Assembly: GCA_005883115.1 (NCBI GenBank)
Contig: VAZQ01000197.1
Location: 920 to 7,133 of the forward strand
Source of the DNA: Alphaproteobacteria bacterium
GTDB taxonomy: Bacteria; Pseudomonadota; Alphaproteobacteria; Rhizobiales; Xanthobacteraceae
Length of the DNA stretch: 6,214 bases
Direction: 5' to 3'
A program made the position numbers and the translations under genes. The notes below the pieces were generated by a model. That model did not search any database. It saw only the letters and a list, made by a program, of their open reading frames with translations, and was not told where the DNA came from. Of the stretch, positions 1 to 6,214 are shown piece by piece; within the stretch, counting starts at the first letter, position 1; each line of letters begins with the position of its first letter.

Positions 1-1551
1 ATGCCCGAATGGCAAGACTCGAGTTGGGTAGCGCGCGAGCGTTTTCCCTCTTTCGCTGACGCGCTGCACCTTCTCCACCGACCCAATGATCCTGCCGATA
101 TTCTGCCGGAAGGATTGGCATGGTCGCGTCTTGCCTACGACGAGTTTCTCGCGGGTCAATTGGCGCTCGCGCTCGTGCGTGCGCATCTGCGCCGGCCAGC
201 AGGCCGAGCGACGCCGGGAACCGGACAGCTTAGGAAGAAGCTGATCGACGCGTTGCCCTACTCGCTTACGCCCTCGCAGCAGCGAGCCGTCGCCGAGATC
301 ATCGCGGATCTCGCGAAGCCGGAGCGGATGCTACGCCTGCTGCAGGGTGACGTGGGCTCTGGCAAGACGGTCGTGGCGTTACTCGCCGCGGCGGCTGTCA
401 TTGAAGGAGGCCGGCAAGCAGCGCTTATGGCTCCGACGGAAATTTTGGCGCGGCAACATTTCAACACCATTGCGCCGCTCGCTGCTGCGGCTGACATAAA
501 TGTCGCCATCCTTACCGGCCGCGAGCGAGGACGCGAGCGCAACGACATCCTTGCAAGGCTGGCCTTGGGCGAGATCCACACGCTGATCGGCACCCATGCC
601 GTCTTCCAGGAACAGGTCGAGTTTCGCGACCTCGCGCTCGCCGTGGTCGACGAACAGCACCGCTTCGGGGTACATCAGCGCTTGGCGCTCGCCAAAAAAG
701 GCGAGGCGGTCGACGTGCTGGTGATGACGGCAACGCCGATCCCGCGCACACTTGTGCTCACGTATTTCGGCGACATGGACGTCTCGGAACTTCGGGAAAA
801 GCCCGCGGGTCGGCGACCGATCGATACCCGCCTGGTTCCGCTCAGCCGGCTCGACGAGGTCGTCGGCGCGGTTAGTCGCGCACTCGTCGAGGGCCGGCGC
901 ATCTATTGGATCTGTCCATTGGTAGAGACCACTGAGCATACCGATCTGGCCGCGGCGGAAGAACGCTTTGCCGCGCTCAAGGAGCGCTTCGGCCCCATGG
1001 TTGATCTCGTACATGGCCGCATGAAAGGCGACGAGAAGGACCGTGCCATGGAGCGCTTTGCCGTTGGCGAGACGCGCCTCCTCGTGGCCACGACGGTCAT
1101 AGAGGTCGGTGTCGACGTGCCGGAAGCCACAGTAATGATCATCGAGCACGCCGAGCGCTTCGGGCTGGCGCAGCTCCACCAATTGCGCGGACGCATCGGA
1201 CGCGGCGCCGAACACTCCAGTTGTCTACTGCTCTACAAGGCGCCGCTCGGCGAAGCTGCCAAAGCCAGACTCAATATCCTGCGCGAGACTGAAGACGGAT
1301 TTCGTATTGCCGAAGAGGATTTAAGGTTGCGCGGAGAAGGCGACGTTCTAGGCACGCGGCAATCGGGCATGCCTGGCTTCCGCGTTGCCCGCATTGAAAC
1401 GCACGGCAAGCTGATCGGCGCGGCACGGGATGACGCGGCGCTGCTGCTCTCCCGCGACCCGACCCTTGTGTCAGCGCGCGGCCAGGCAGTGCGTCATCTG
1501 CTCTATCTGTTCGAGCGCGATGAGGCGATCCGGCTCATCCGCGCTGGGTGA
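1..1551 (+). CDS. recG: ATP-dependent DNA helicase RecG, C-terminal part (5' end outside window)
   Basis: RecG is a superfamily 2 double-stranded DNA translocase that remodels stalled replication forks and Holliday junctions in the cytoplasm. The 516 visible residues carry the whole helicase core: a Q-motif-like LTPSQQRAV (89-97), Walker A GDVGSGKT (116-123, Lys122), motif Ia APTEILARQH (144-153), the RecG-type DEQH box (217-220) running into RFGVHQR, motif III TATPIPRT (243-250), motif V ATTVIEVGVDVP (363-374) and motif VI QLRGRIGR (394-401). The conserved C-terminal LRGEGDVLGTRQSG block (443-456) follows. In full-length RecG (about 700 residues) the Walker A lysine sits near residue 300, so roughly 180 residues, the N-terminal wedge/OB domain, lie upstream. 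The ATG at base 1 is therefore almost certainly internal. The frame is intact to a TGA stop, and all motifs needed for ATP hydrolysis are present. The gene is convergent with the DUF502 gene, 26 bp away. Identity is near certain. Confidence 0.97.
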   Translation: MPEWQDSSWVARERFPSFADALHLLHRPNDPADILPEGLAWSRLAYDEFLAGQLALALVRAHLRRPAGRATPGTGQLRKKLIDALPYSLTPSQQRAVAEIIADLAKPERMLRLLQGDVGSGKTVVALLAAAAVIEGGRQAALMAPTEILARQHFNTIAPLAAAADINVAILTGRERGRERNDILARLALGEIHTLIGTHAVFQEQVEFRDLALAVVDEQHRFGVHQRLALAKKGEAVDVLVMTATPIPRTLVLTYFGDMDVSELREKPAGRRPIDTRLVPLSRLDEVVGAVSRALVEGRRIYWICPLVETTEHTDLAAAEERFAALKERFGPMVDLVHGRMKGDEKDRAMERFAVGETRLLVATTVIEVGVDVPEATVMIIEHAERFGLAQLHQLRGRIGRGAEHSSCLLLYKAPLGEAAKARLNILRETEDGFRIAEEDLRLRGEGDVLGTRQSGMPGFRVARIETHGKLIGAARDDAALLLSRDPTLVSARGQAVRHLLYLFERDEAIRLIRAG

Positions 1552-1577
1552 CAGCCGGTTCACTATGGAGATGCACG

Positions 1578-2351
1578 CTATTTTGCCGGAGCGGCGGCAC
1601 GGTTGGCCTGCGCCGCGCGCGCGGTCTCGGCCAATGCCGCGAGCTTGCGTTGCTGATCGCCGGGCTGCACCATTCCGGCCGACATTAGCAACGTCATCGC
1701 CGCCTCCACCGTGATGTCGAGATCTATGACGTCGCGCCGCGCTACGTAGAAGAAGAAGCCGGTGGTCGGATTGGGCGTACACGGCATGAAAGCCGCAACA
1801 TGCTCGGTGTCCGGCAAACGTGTTGCAATCTCGGGACTCGCGGGATTCGAAAGAAATACCAGTGACCACATTCCGGGCGAGGGAAATTCGATGAGACCGA
1901 CGCGCCGGAAGCCCGAGCCGCCTTTTGCAAACAGCGTCTGAAAGATCTGCTTCAAGCTGTTGTAGATGGGTCGGATGACCGGCATGCGGTTGAGAATGTT
2001 CTCGCTTAACTCAACGAGCTTGCGACCAACGAAATTGGCGGTCAGGAAGCCGAATAGCGTGAGCGTGACGAAAGCGATGATGAGCCCGGTACCGGGAATT
2101 TTTACCGGCAGATAAGTCTCGGGCTGGTACGCGATCGGAATGAAGGGCCGCACCAGATCATCGACCCAGTTGATAAACCACCAGGTAAGACTGATGGTGA
2201 TGTAGGCGGGGGCAACAAGGATCAACCCGGTCAGGAAATACGTACGCAGGCGGCCGACGAGTCCGTGGTGGAATGGCCCAGTCCTTGCCGGTGGCGGGGC
2301 TGCCGGCGCCGCCGCAGGCGCCATCTCAGGATCCCGATCGAGCTGGTTCAT
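1578..2351 (-). CDS. DUF502 family inner-membrane protein
   Basis: This 257-residue protein belongs to the DUF502 family, whose plant relatives include the COV (continuous vascular ring) proteins; the bacterial function is unknown. Residues 1-29 are rich in Ala and Pro and probably disordered. Two hydrophobic segments follow, about 38-61 and 87-108, the second entered through IPGTG (86-90). Family hallmarks are RMPVIRPIYNSLKQ (122-135), FMPCTPNPTTGFFFY (188-202) and the DLDITVEAAMTLLMSAGM stretch (210-227). The tail from 238 is Ala-rich and helical. Length is normal for the family. No Shine-Dalgarno sequence precedes the ATG at 2351. An in-frame ATG at 2324 (Met10) has a weak GGGAT just upstream and is an alternative start that would remove only the disordered tip. 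It lies 88 bp downstream of glmS on the same strand, so co-transcription is plausible. Family assignment is confident; a cell-envelope role is only inferred from position. Confidence 0.93.
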   Translation of the reverse strand: MNQLDRDPEMAPAAAPAAPPPARTGPFHHGLVGRLRTYFLTGLILVAPAYITISLTWWFINWVDDLVRPFIPIAYQPETYLPVKIPGTGLIIAFVTLTLFGFLTANFVGRKLVELSENILNRMPVIRPIYNSLKQIFQTLFAKGGSGFRRVGLIEFPSPGMWSLVFLSNPASPEIATRLPDTEHVAAFMPCTPNPTTGFFFYVARRDVIDLDITVEAAMTLLMSAGMVQPGDQQRKLAALAETARAAQANRAAAPAK

Positions 2352-2395
2352 GTTGGAAACTTACCGTGTATCACGTTCGAATCGATGAGATTACT

Positions 2396-2407
2396 TGCCT
2401 GCAGGCA
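2396..2407. repeat. 12-bp perfect palindrome between glmS and the DUF502 gene
   Basis: TGCCTGCAGGCA is a perfect 12-bp palindrome in the 88-bp gap after glmS, 33 bp past the glmS stop codon and 45 bp before the DUF502 start. As RNA it could form only a 4-bp stem with a 4-base loop, and no T-run follows on either strand, so it is not a convincing terminator. It could be a protein-binding site or chance in GC-rich DNA. I see no second copy in the window. Confidence 0.3.
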
Positions 2408-2439
2408 CCAGGGCGATGTGCACAAAGGTCGCTGCGCTA

Positions 2440-4266
2440 TTATTCGACCGTGACCGACTTCGCCAGGTTGCGCGGCTGATCGACATCGGTGCCCATCACC
2501 ACCGCCGTATGATAGGCGATCAGCTGCACTGGTATGGCATATACGAGTGGCGTCACAGTCGACGGCATTGCCGGCAGCGTGAGCTTAGATAGCAAGTCCA
2601 AATGTATGTCACGGGCTCCCCGAGGATCGGTGACCACAATGATCTTTCCCTTGCGCGCCGCTACTTCCTGCATGTTGGATAAAGTCTTCTCGAATACTCC
2701 GTCGTGCGGCGCGATGACGATCACCGGCATGCTTTCATCGATCAGCGCAATAGGGCCGTGCTTGAGCTCGCCTGCGGCGTATCCTTCGGCGTGAATATAG
2801 GAGATTTCTTTGAGCTTGAGCGCCCCTTCGAGCGCCACCGGAAAGCTCGTGCCCCGACCGACATAGAGGACGTTGCGGCTCTTTGCGATCTCGCGCGCGA
2901 AATGCTCGACTTCAGGCTCAAGAGCGAGCGCCTCGGTCATTAGCCGCGGCGTCTCGATGAGCGCACGCACCAGGTCGCTCTCCTCCACTTCGGACAGCAC
3001 GCCGCGCGCCCGACCAGCCGCGATGGCGAGACAAGCGAGCACCGCGAGCTGGCAAGTGAAGGCCTTAGTCGAGGCGACCCCGATCTCTGGACCGGCAAGC
3101 GTCGGCATCACGATTTCACTCTCACGCGCGATCGTTGAGGTGGGCACGTTGACCACCGCAAGAAGATGCTGCTTGTGCTCCTTGGCATAGCGCAGCGTCG
3201 CGAGGGTGTCGGCGGTCTCCCCTGACTGCGACACGAAAATCGCCAACCCGCCCGGCGTCAGCGGGACGTCGCGATAGCGGAATTCGGACGCCACATCGAT
3301 CTCGACCGGTAACCGCGCCAGGCGCTCGAACCAATATTTCGCGACCAATCCGGCGTAATACGCGGTGCCGCAGGCGGAGATTGAAACCCGCTCGAGCGTG
3401 CTGAAATCGAACGGCAACTCGACCGGCAGCTGCACGCGTTCAGCAGTCATTTCGATGTAATGGGCAAGCGTGTGGCCCACCACCTCCGGTTGCTCGTGAA
3501 TTTCCTTCGCCATGAAGTGACGGTAATTGCCTTTGTCGACGAGAAACGCCGAGGCTGAGGATCTGAGTACGGCACGCGCGACCTTGCTGCCTTTGGCGTC
3601 GCGGACTTCGACGCTCTTGCGTGTAAGAACCGCCCAATCGCCTTCCTCGAGGTAGGAGATCGCGTCCGTAAAGGGTGCGAGTGCCATTGCATCGGAGCCG
3701 AGATACATTTCCCCGTCTCCGTAGCCGATGGCAAGCGGCGAGCCCTTGCGGGCGCCTATAATGAGATCGTTCTCTCCCGCAAACAAAAACGCGAGTGCGA
3801 ACGCGCCGCGCAGCCGCGGCAGCGCGGCCGCCACCGCCTCGGCGGGCGAGCGGCCATTCGTCATCTCTTGCGTCACGAGATGGGCAACGACCTCAGTGTC
3901 GGTATCGGAGCCGAACTTGGTCCCCGACCTCTCCAGCTCCTCGCGCAGCTCACGAAAATTCTCGATGATCCCATTGTGAACAACCGCGAGGCGCTCGGTC
4001 GCATGCGGGTGGGCATTATCCTCGGTCGGTCGGCCGTGTGTCGCCCAGCGGGTGTGGCCGATACCGATCGTGCCCGTGAGCGGCTCGCGAGCTAGCCTGG
4101 CTTCGAGATTGCGCAGTTTGCCTTCGGCGCGCCGCCGGGCTAGCTGGCCGCGCTCCAGCGTGGCGACGCCTGCGGAGTCGTAGCCCCGGTACTCGAGCCG
4201 CTTGAGCGCGTCGACAAGCAAGCCCGCAACCGGCTCACGCCCGAGAATGCCTACGATTCCGCACAT
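2440..4266 (-). CDS. glmS: glutamine-fructose-6-phosphate aminotransferase (isomerizing), GlmS
   Basis: GlmS makes glucosamine-6-phosphate from fructose-6-phosphate and glutamine, the committed cytoplasmic step toward UDP-GlcNAc. The 608 residues match the usual length. The N-terminal glutaminase domain (about 2-220) starts with nucleophile Cys2 in MCGIVGILG and has HTRWATHG (71-78), HNGIIENF (97-104) and SDTDTE (120-125). Two sugar isomerase (SIS) domains follow: the first with SACGTAYYAG (297-306) and SQSGETADTL (346-355), the second with GRGTSFPVALEGALKLKEIS (470-489). Glu487, His503 (ELKHGP) and Lys603 in the AKSVTVE tail correspond to the isomerase catalytic residues. The ATG at 4266 is chosen because Cys must follow the initiator Met; an in-frame TTG nine codons upstream would bury it. 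A weak GGCGG lies 8 bases upstream of the chosen start. It sits 118 bp downstream of glmU on the same strand. No key residue is missing. Confidence 0.98.
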   Translation of the reverse strand: MCGIVGILGREPVAGLLVDALKRLEYRGYDSAGVATLERGQLARRRAEGKLRNLEARLAREPLTGTIGIGHTRWATHGRPTEDNAHPHATERLAVVHNGIIENFRELREELERSGTKFGSDTDTEVVAHLVTQEMTNGRSPAEAVAAALPRLRGAFALAFLFAGENDLIIGARKGSPLAIGYGDGEMYLGSDAMALAPFTDAISYLEEGDWAVLTRKSVEVRDAKGSKVARAVLRSSASAFLVDKGNYRHFMAKEIHEQPEVVGHTLAHYIEMTAERVQLPVELPFDFSTLERVSISACGTAYYAGLVAKYWFERLARLPVEIDVASEFRYRDVPLTPGGLAIFVSQSGETADTLATLRYAKEHKQHLLAVVNVPTSTIARESEIVMPTLAGPEIGVASTKAFTCQLAVLACLAIAAGRARGVLSEVEESDLVRALIETPRLMTEALALEPEVEHFAREIAKSRNVLYVGRGTSFPVALEGALKLKEISYIHAEGYAAGELKHGPIALIDESMPVIVIAPHDGVFEKTLSNMQEVAARKGKIIVVTDPRGARDIHLDLLSKLTLPAMPSTVTPLVYAIPVQLIAYHTAVVMGTDVDQPRNLAKSVTVE

Positions 4267-4301
4267 GTGAGTGGCCGCCAGCTGCTTGCGCAAGATCTAC
4301 C

Positions 4302-4348
4302 GTGACGCGCATATCTCGGCACCAAGGCGAAATGTGCCATGACGTCAC
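4302..4348 (-). other. two-part stem-loop in the glmU-glmS gap
   Basis: Read on the minus strand, an outer 6-bp stem GTGACG/CGTCAC (4348-4343 with 4307-4302) encloses a 4/10-base internal loop and an inner 5-bp stem GGCAC/GTGCC (4338-4334 with 4322-4318) with an 11-base loop. It lies 35 bases upstream of the glmS ATG, in what would be the glmS leader or the glmU-glmS intercistronic RNA. No U-tract follows, so it does not look like an intrinsic terminator. It could be a leader structure, an RNA processing site, or chance. The pairings are read directly; any function is unproven. Confidence 0.3.
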
Positions 4349-4384
4349 TTCTCAGAATTAAGCCTGACATGCTCGTCGTGCCCG

Positions 4385-5749
4385 TCATTTTGCAGGCGTG
4401 TCTCTTTTGCCTAGCGATCCGCGTTGGCGCAAGCGTCGTGCCCACCCATCCTTTATGACCTGCCGTCCACGTGCGAGCGCGAGCGCAGCTGCGGGGACGT
4501 CGTGGGTGATAACCGAGCCGGAGCCCACGTAAGCGCCGTCTCCGATCTTCACCGGCGCCACCAGCGCGGAATTCGAGCCGATGAATGCGTTCTTACCGAT
4601 CTCGGTGCGATGCTTGGCTACACCGTCATAGTTACAGGTGATGGTGCCCGCACCAACGTTGGTGCCGGCACCGACGGTTGCGTCGCCGATATAGCTCAGA
4701 TGATTGGCCTTGGCGCCGGCCTCGATCACCGCCTCCTTGACCTCGACGAAATTGCCGATGTGAACCTGTTCTTGCAGGCGTGCGCCGGGGCGCAGCCGGG
4801 CGTAAGGTCCAACCATCGCCGCCTTGCCCACGTGCGCCCGCTCGAGGTGCGAAAAGGAGCGGATCACGGCATTGTCCTCGACCATCACCCCCGGTCCGAA
4901 GACAACAAATGGCTCCACGACCACGTCGCGTCCGAACTTAGTATCCGACGACAGGAAAACCGTTTCCGGCGCCACCAGTGTCACGCCCCCGTCCAGCGCC
5001 GCCTGGCGCAGGCGCTGCTGGAGCACGGCACCGGTCTCGGCGAGTTGGGCATTGGTATTGATCCCGCGCACATCGTCCTCCTCAGTTTCGATCACGGCTG
5101 TCTTGCATCCCATCGCCCGCGCGATGGCCACGGCATCGGTGAGGTAATATTCGCCTTTGCGGTTATCGTTGCCGATCCGCTCCAGGATCGGCAGCGCGGT
5201 CGGACCGGCGAATGCCATCAGACCGCCGTTACACAGTCCGATCGCGCGTTCGGCTGGGCTCGCATCCGCTTCCTCACGGATGGCAACGAGTTCGCCGCCT
5301 TCGAGCACGAGGCGACCGTACCGCGTGGGATCCTTCGCGCGAAAGCCAAGCACCACGAGTGCCGCCCCGTCGGCGAGAGCCTTGCGAATGCGCGTGAGCG
5401 TCTGCGGCCGAATGAGCGGTGTGTCGCCGAAAATGACTAGCACGTCATCGGGTGCGCGCGCGATCGCAGCTTTTGCCGCCAGCACGGCGTGAGCAGTGCC
5501 GCGCCGCTCGGCTTGCACAAAGATGTCCGCATCCGGCAGGATGCGTTTGGCTTCAGCGGCCACTGCCTCGGCGCCGGGCCCAACAACTACCGCGGTCACC
5601 GTGCCGCCTGCCTCGAATACGGCGTCGAGCACGTGACCCAGGAGCGAGCGACCGGCAATGGCGTGCAGCACCTTTGGCCGCGCCGAGCGCATGCGAGTGC
5701 CTTCGCCGGCCGCAAGCACGATCGCTAGGCAGGTGCGTTGACCCGTCAA
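4385..5749 (-). CDS. glmU: bifunctional UDP-N-acetylglucosamine pyrophosphorylase / glucosamine-1-phosphate N-acetyltransferase, GlmU
   Basis: GlmU acetylates glucosamine-1-phosphate with acetyl-CoA and then uridylylates it with UTP to give UDP-GlcNAc for peptidoglycan and lipopolysaccharide. The 454 residues match the family. The N-terminal nucleotidyltransferase domain (about 6-235) shows the LAAGEGTRMRS loop (12-22) with PKVLH (25-29), GTAHAV (84-89), GDTPLI (108-113, Mg-binding Asp109), GEYYLTDAV (199-207) and RGINTN (228-233, Mg-binding Asn231). The C-terminal left-handed beta-helix (about 255-430) has isoleucine/valine-rich hexapeptide repeats, RPGARL (320-325), GNFVEVKEAV (332-341), NHLSYIGD (349-356, acetyltransferase His350) and GTITCNYDG (368-376). 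The start is TTG at 5749, chosen because GGAGGA stands at ideal spacing and no in-frame ATG occurs before the nucleotide-binding loop. It is the first gene of the leftward glmU-glmS-DUF502 block and is divergent from the membrane gene to its right. Both active sites look intact. Confidence 0.98.
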   Translation of the reverse strand: MTGQRTCLAIVLAAGEGTRMRSARPKVLHAIAGRSLLGHVLDAVFEAGGTVTAVVVGPGAEAVAAEAKRILPDADIFVQAERRGTAHAVLAAKAAIARAPDDVLVIFGDTPLIRPQTLTRIRKALADGAALVVLGFRAKDPTRYGRLVLEGGELVAIREEADASPAERAIGLCNGGLMAFAGPTALPILERIGNDNRKGEYYLTDAVAIARAMGCKTAVIETEEDDVRGINTNAQLAETGAVLQQRLRQAALDGGVTLVAPETVFLSSDTKFGRDVVVEPFVVFGPGVMVEDNAVIRSFSHLERAHVGKAAMVGPYARLRPGARLQEQVHIGNFVEVKEAVIEAGAKANHLSYIGDATVGAGTNVGAGTITCNYDGVAKHRTEIGKNAFIGSNSALVAPVKIGDGAYVGSGSVITHDVPAAALALARGRQVIKDGWARRLRQRGSLGKRDTPAK

Positions 5750-5755
5750 TGAATA

Positions 5756-5761
5756 TCCTCC
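5756..5761 (-). promoter_or_regulatory. ribosome binding site of glmU, supports a TTG start
   Basis: On the minus strand GGAGGA is followed by TATTCA and then TTG. This is a near-consensus Shine-Dalgarno sequence with its GGAGG core 7 bases from the start codon. It decides the otherwise ambiguous glmU start in favour of TTG at 5749 and is the strongest ribosome binding site in the window. Confidence 0.85.
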
Positions 5762-5831
5762 ACGCCGCTGTGACCGCCGGCGCCGTCATATCTGACTGCG
5801 CCGCCGCGGAAAAGTAGAATGCGCGGGGAAC

Positions 5832-5850
5832 TTGGTCGCGGAAAGACCAA
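5832..5850. repeat. hairpin in the glmU / membrane-gene divergent region
   Basis: TTGGTC (5832-5837) and GACCAA (5845-5850) form a 6-bp inverted repeat around a 7-base loop, inside the 179-bp stretch between the two divergent gene starts. No T-run follows on either strand, so it is not a terminator. It could be an operator for one of the flanking promoters or chance. I could not place convincing -35/-10 boxes for either gene in this stretch. Confidence 0.25.
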
Positions 5851-5928
5851 TCGTGCGTGCTACGGGGATCGACGGCGAGCAGACCCTGGTTGTAGAGAAA
5901 GGACATAGCCGGCATACTGCATTCGCTC

Positions 5929-6214
5929 ATGCCGCCGAGGCTGTTTCTGCCTACCGCCCGCCAGATGAACTGGCTCACGCTGATCGCCCTGTTTTCGCTA
6001 GGCGAAGCGCTCTACCTCCGCTATCTAGCGATCGAGTACGCGCCGGTATCGCTCGCCTGCCAGGCGGGCCTCGATACCTGGCTGTGCGCCACCTTTCGGC
6101 TCACCATCGTGCTCTTCAACCACTCGGCCTTCGGCTGGGTGGCGCTCGGCGCGGCGCTGCTCAATCTGCTGCGGCCGTCAATCCTGCTCCTCGCTATAGC
6201 GCTTGCCGCCGGCG
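5929..6214 (+). CDS. unrecognised small membrane protein, partial (3' end outside window)
   Basis: An open frame runs from ATG at 5929 through 95 codons to the window edge with no stop. Most codons end in G or C, as in the neighbouring real genes, which argues for true coding. The protein is very hydrophobic: likely membrane segments at about 14-33 and 67-95 (the latter perhaps two), with a moderately hydrophobic stretch at 38-63 holding Cys44 and Cys53. Trp15, Trp51 and Trp70 lie at likely membrane boundaries. I do not recognise the family. Neither start has a good Shine-Dalgarno sequence: the ATG at 5929 has none, and the in-frame ATG at 5965 (Met13, directly before the first hydrophobic segment) is a reasonable alternative. 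The frame is closed by TAG at 5893-5895. It is divergent from glmU, so no shared operon is implied. Confidence 0.68.
   Translation, partial: MPPRLFLPTARQMNWLTLIALFSLGEALYLRYLAIEYAPVSLACQAGLDTWLCATFRLTIVLFNHSAFGWVALGAALLNLLRPSILLLAIALAAG

Noticed and set aside
1..3. ATG at base 1 as the true recG start
   Set aside because: A 516-residue product would lack the N-terminal wedge domain needed to bind branched DNA, and the helicase motifs are offset by about 180 residues from full-length RecG, so the ATG is internal.
379..1215. A 278-codon open frame on the minus strand, antisense to recG
   Set aside because: It covers the conserved RecG helicase motifs on the other strand and shows no domain, ribosome binding site or partner gene; a shadow frame.
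4267..4293. Longer glmS beginning at the in-frame TTG at 4293
   Set aside because: It would add nine residues before the catalytic Cys, which must become the N-terminal residue after Met removal for the glutaminase to work.
4302..4348. Intrinsic terminator of glmU
   Set aside because: The stems are short and interrupted and no U-tract follows on the minus strand.
4267..4384. A glmS ribozyme or riboswitch upstream of glmS
   Set aside because: The gap is short and I see no glmS-ribozyme core or its nested pseudoknot arrangement; that ribozyme is known mainly from Firmicutes.
4424..5440. A 338-codon open frame on the plus strand, antisense to glmU
   Set aside because: It lies wholly opposite glmU, whose domains and catalytic residues are intact. 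The translation is rich in Arg, His, Ala and Gly with no recognisable motif, as expected for a shadow frame in GC-rich coding DNA.
5553..5978. A 141-codon minus-strand open frame overlapping the glmU start and the intergenic stretch
   Set aside because: Its second half is out of frame inside glmU, its first half overlaps the start of the G/C-biased membrane gene, and its sequence has no recognisable pattern.

Overview
This is an ordinary-looking chromosomal housekeeping segment, GC-rich and densely coding. It most likely comes from an alphaproteobacterium, probably of the Hyphomicrobiales (Rhizobiales). That placement rests on the style of the RecG and GlmU/GlmS proteins, the strong preference for G or C at third codon positions, and the glmU-glmS-DUF502 block running convergent to recG. 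I recall that arrangement from rhizobial relatives but could not search for it here. I see no insertion sequence, CRISPR array, tRNA, rRNA, toxin-antitoxin pair, phage gene or sign of recent transfer.

Layout. Bases 1-1551 (+) are the last 516 codons of recG; about 180 N-terminal residues lie left of the window. After a 26-bp convergent gap come three genes on the minus strand, which read from right to left as glmU (4385-5749), glmS (2440-4266) and a DUF502-family membrane protein (1578-2351). The gaps between them are 118 bp (glmU to glmS) and 88 bp (glmS to DUF502). They could be one transcription unit, but the gaps are also large enough for internal promoters. Right of glmU, a 179-bp non-coding stretch holding the glmU ribosome binding site separates it from a divergent gene on the plus strand (5929 to the window end). 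That gene is a small hydrophobic protein I do not recognise, cut off by the window edge.

How the genes work together. GlmS turns fructose-6-phosphate and glutamine into glucosamine-6-phosphate. GlmU acetylates glucosamine-1-phosphate and couples it to UTP, giving UDP-N-acetylglucosamine for peptidoglycan and lipid A. Only the phosphoglucosamine mutase step (GlmM) between them is missing from the window. The DUF502 protein is a two-pass inner-membrane protein of unknown function; its position suggests, but does not show, an envelope role. RecG is a DNA repair helicase on the opposite strand and is unrelated in function.

I found no undescribed system. The most useful points are the TTG start of glmU backed by a near-perfect Shine-Dalgarno sequence, a two-part stem-loop in the glmU-glmS gap, the unrecognised partial membrane gene at the right edge, and the DUF502 linkage.
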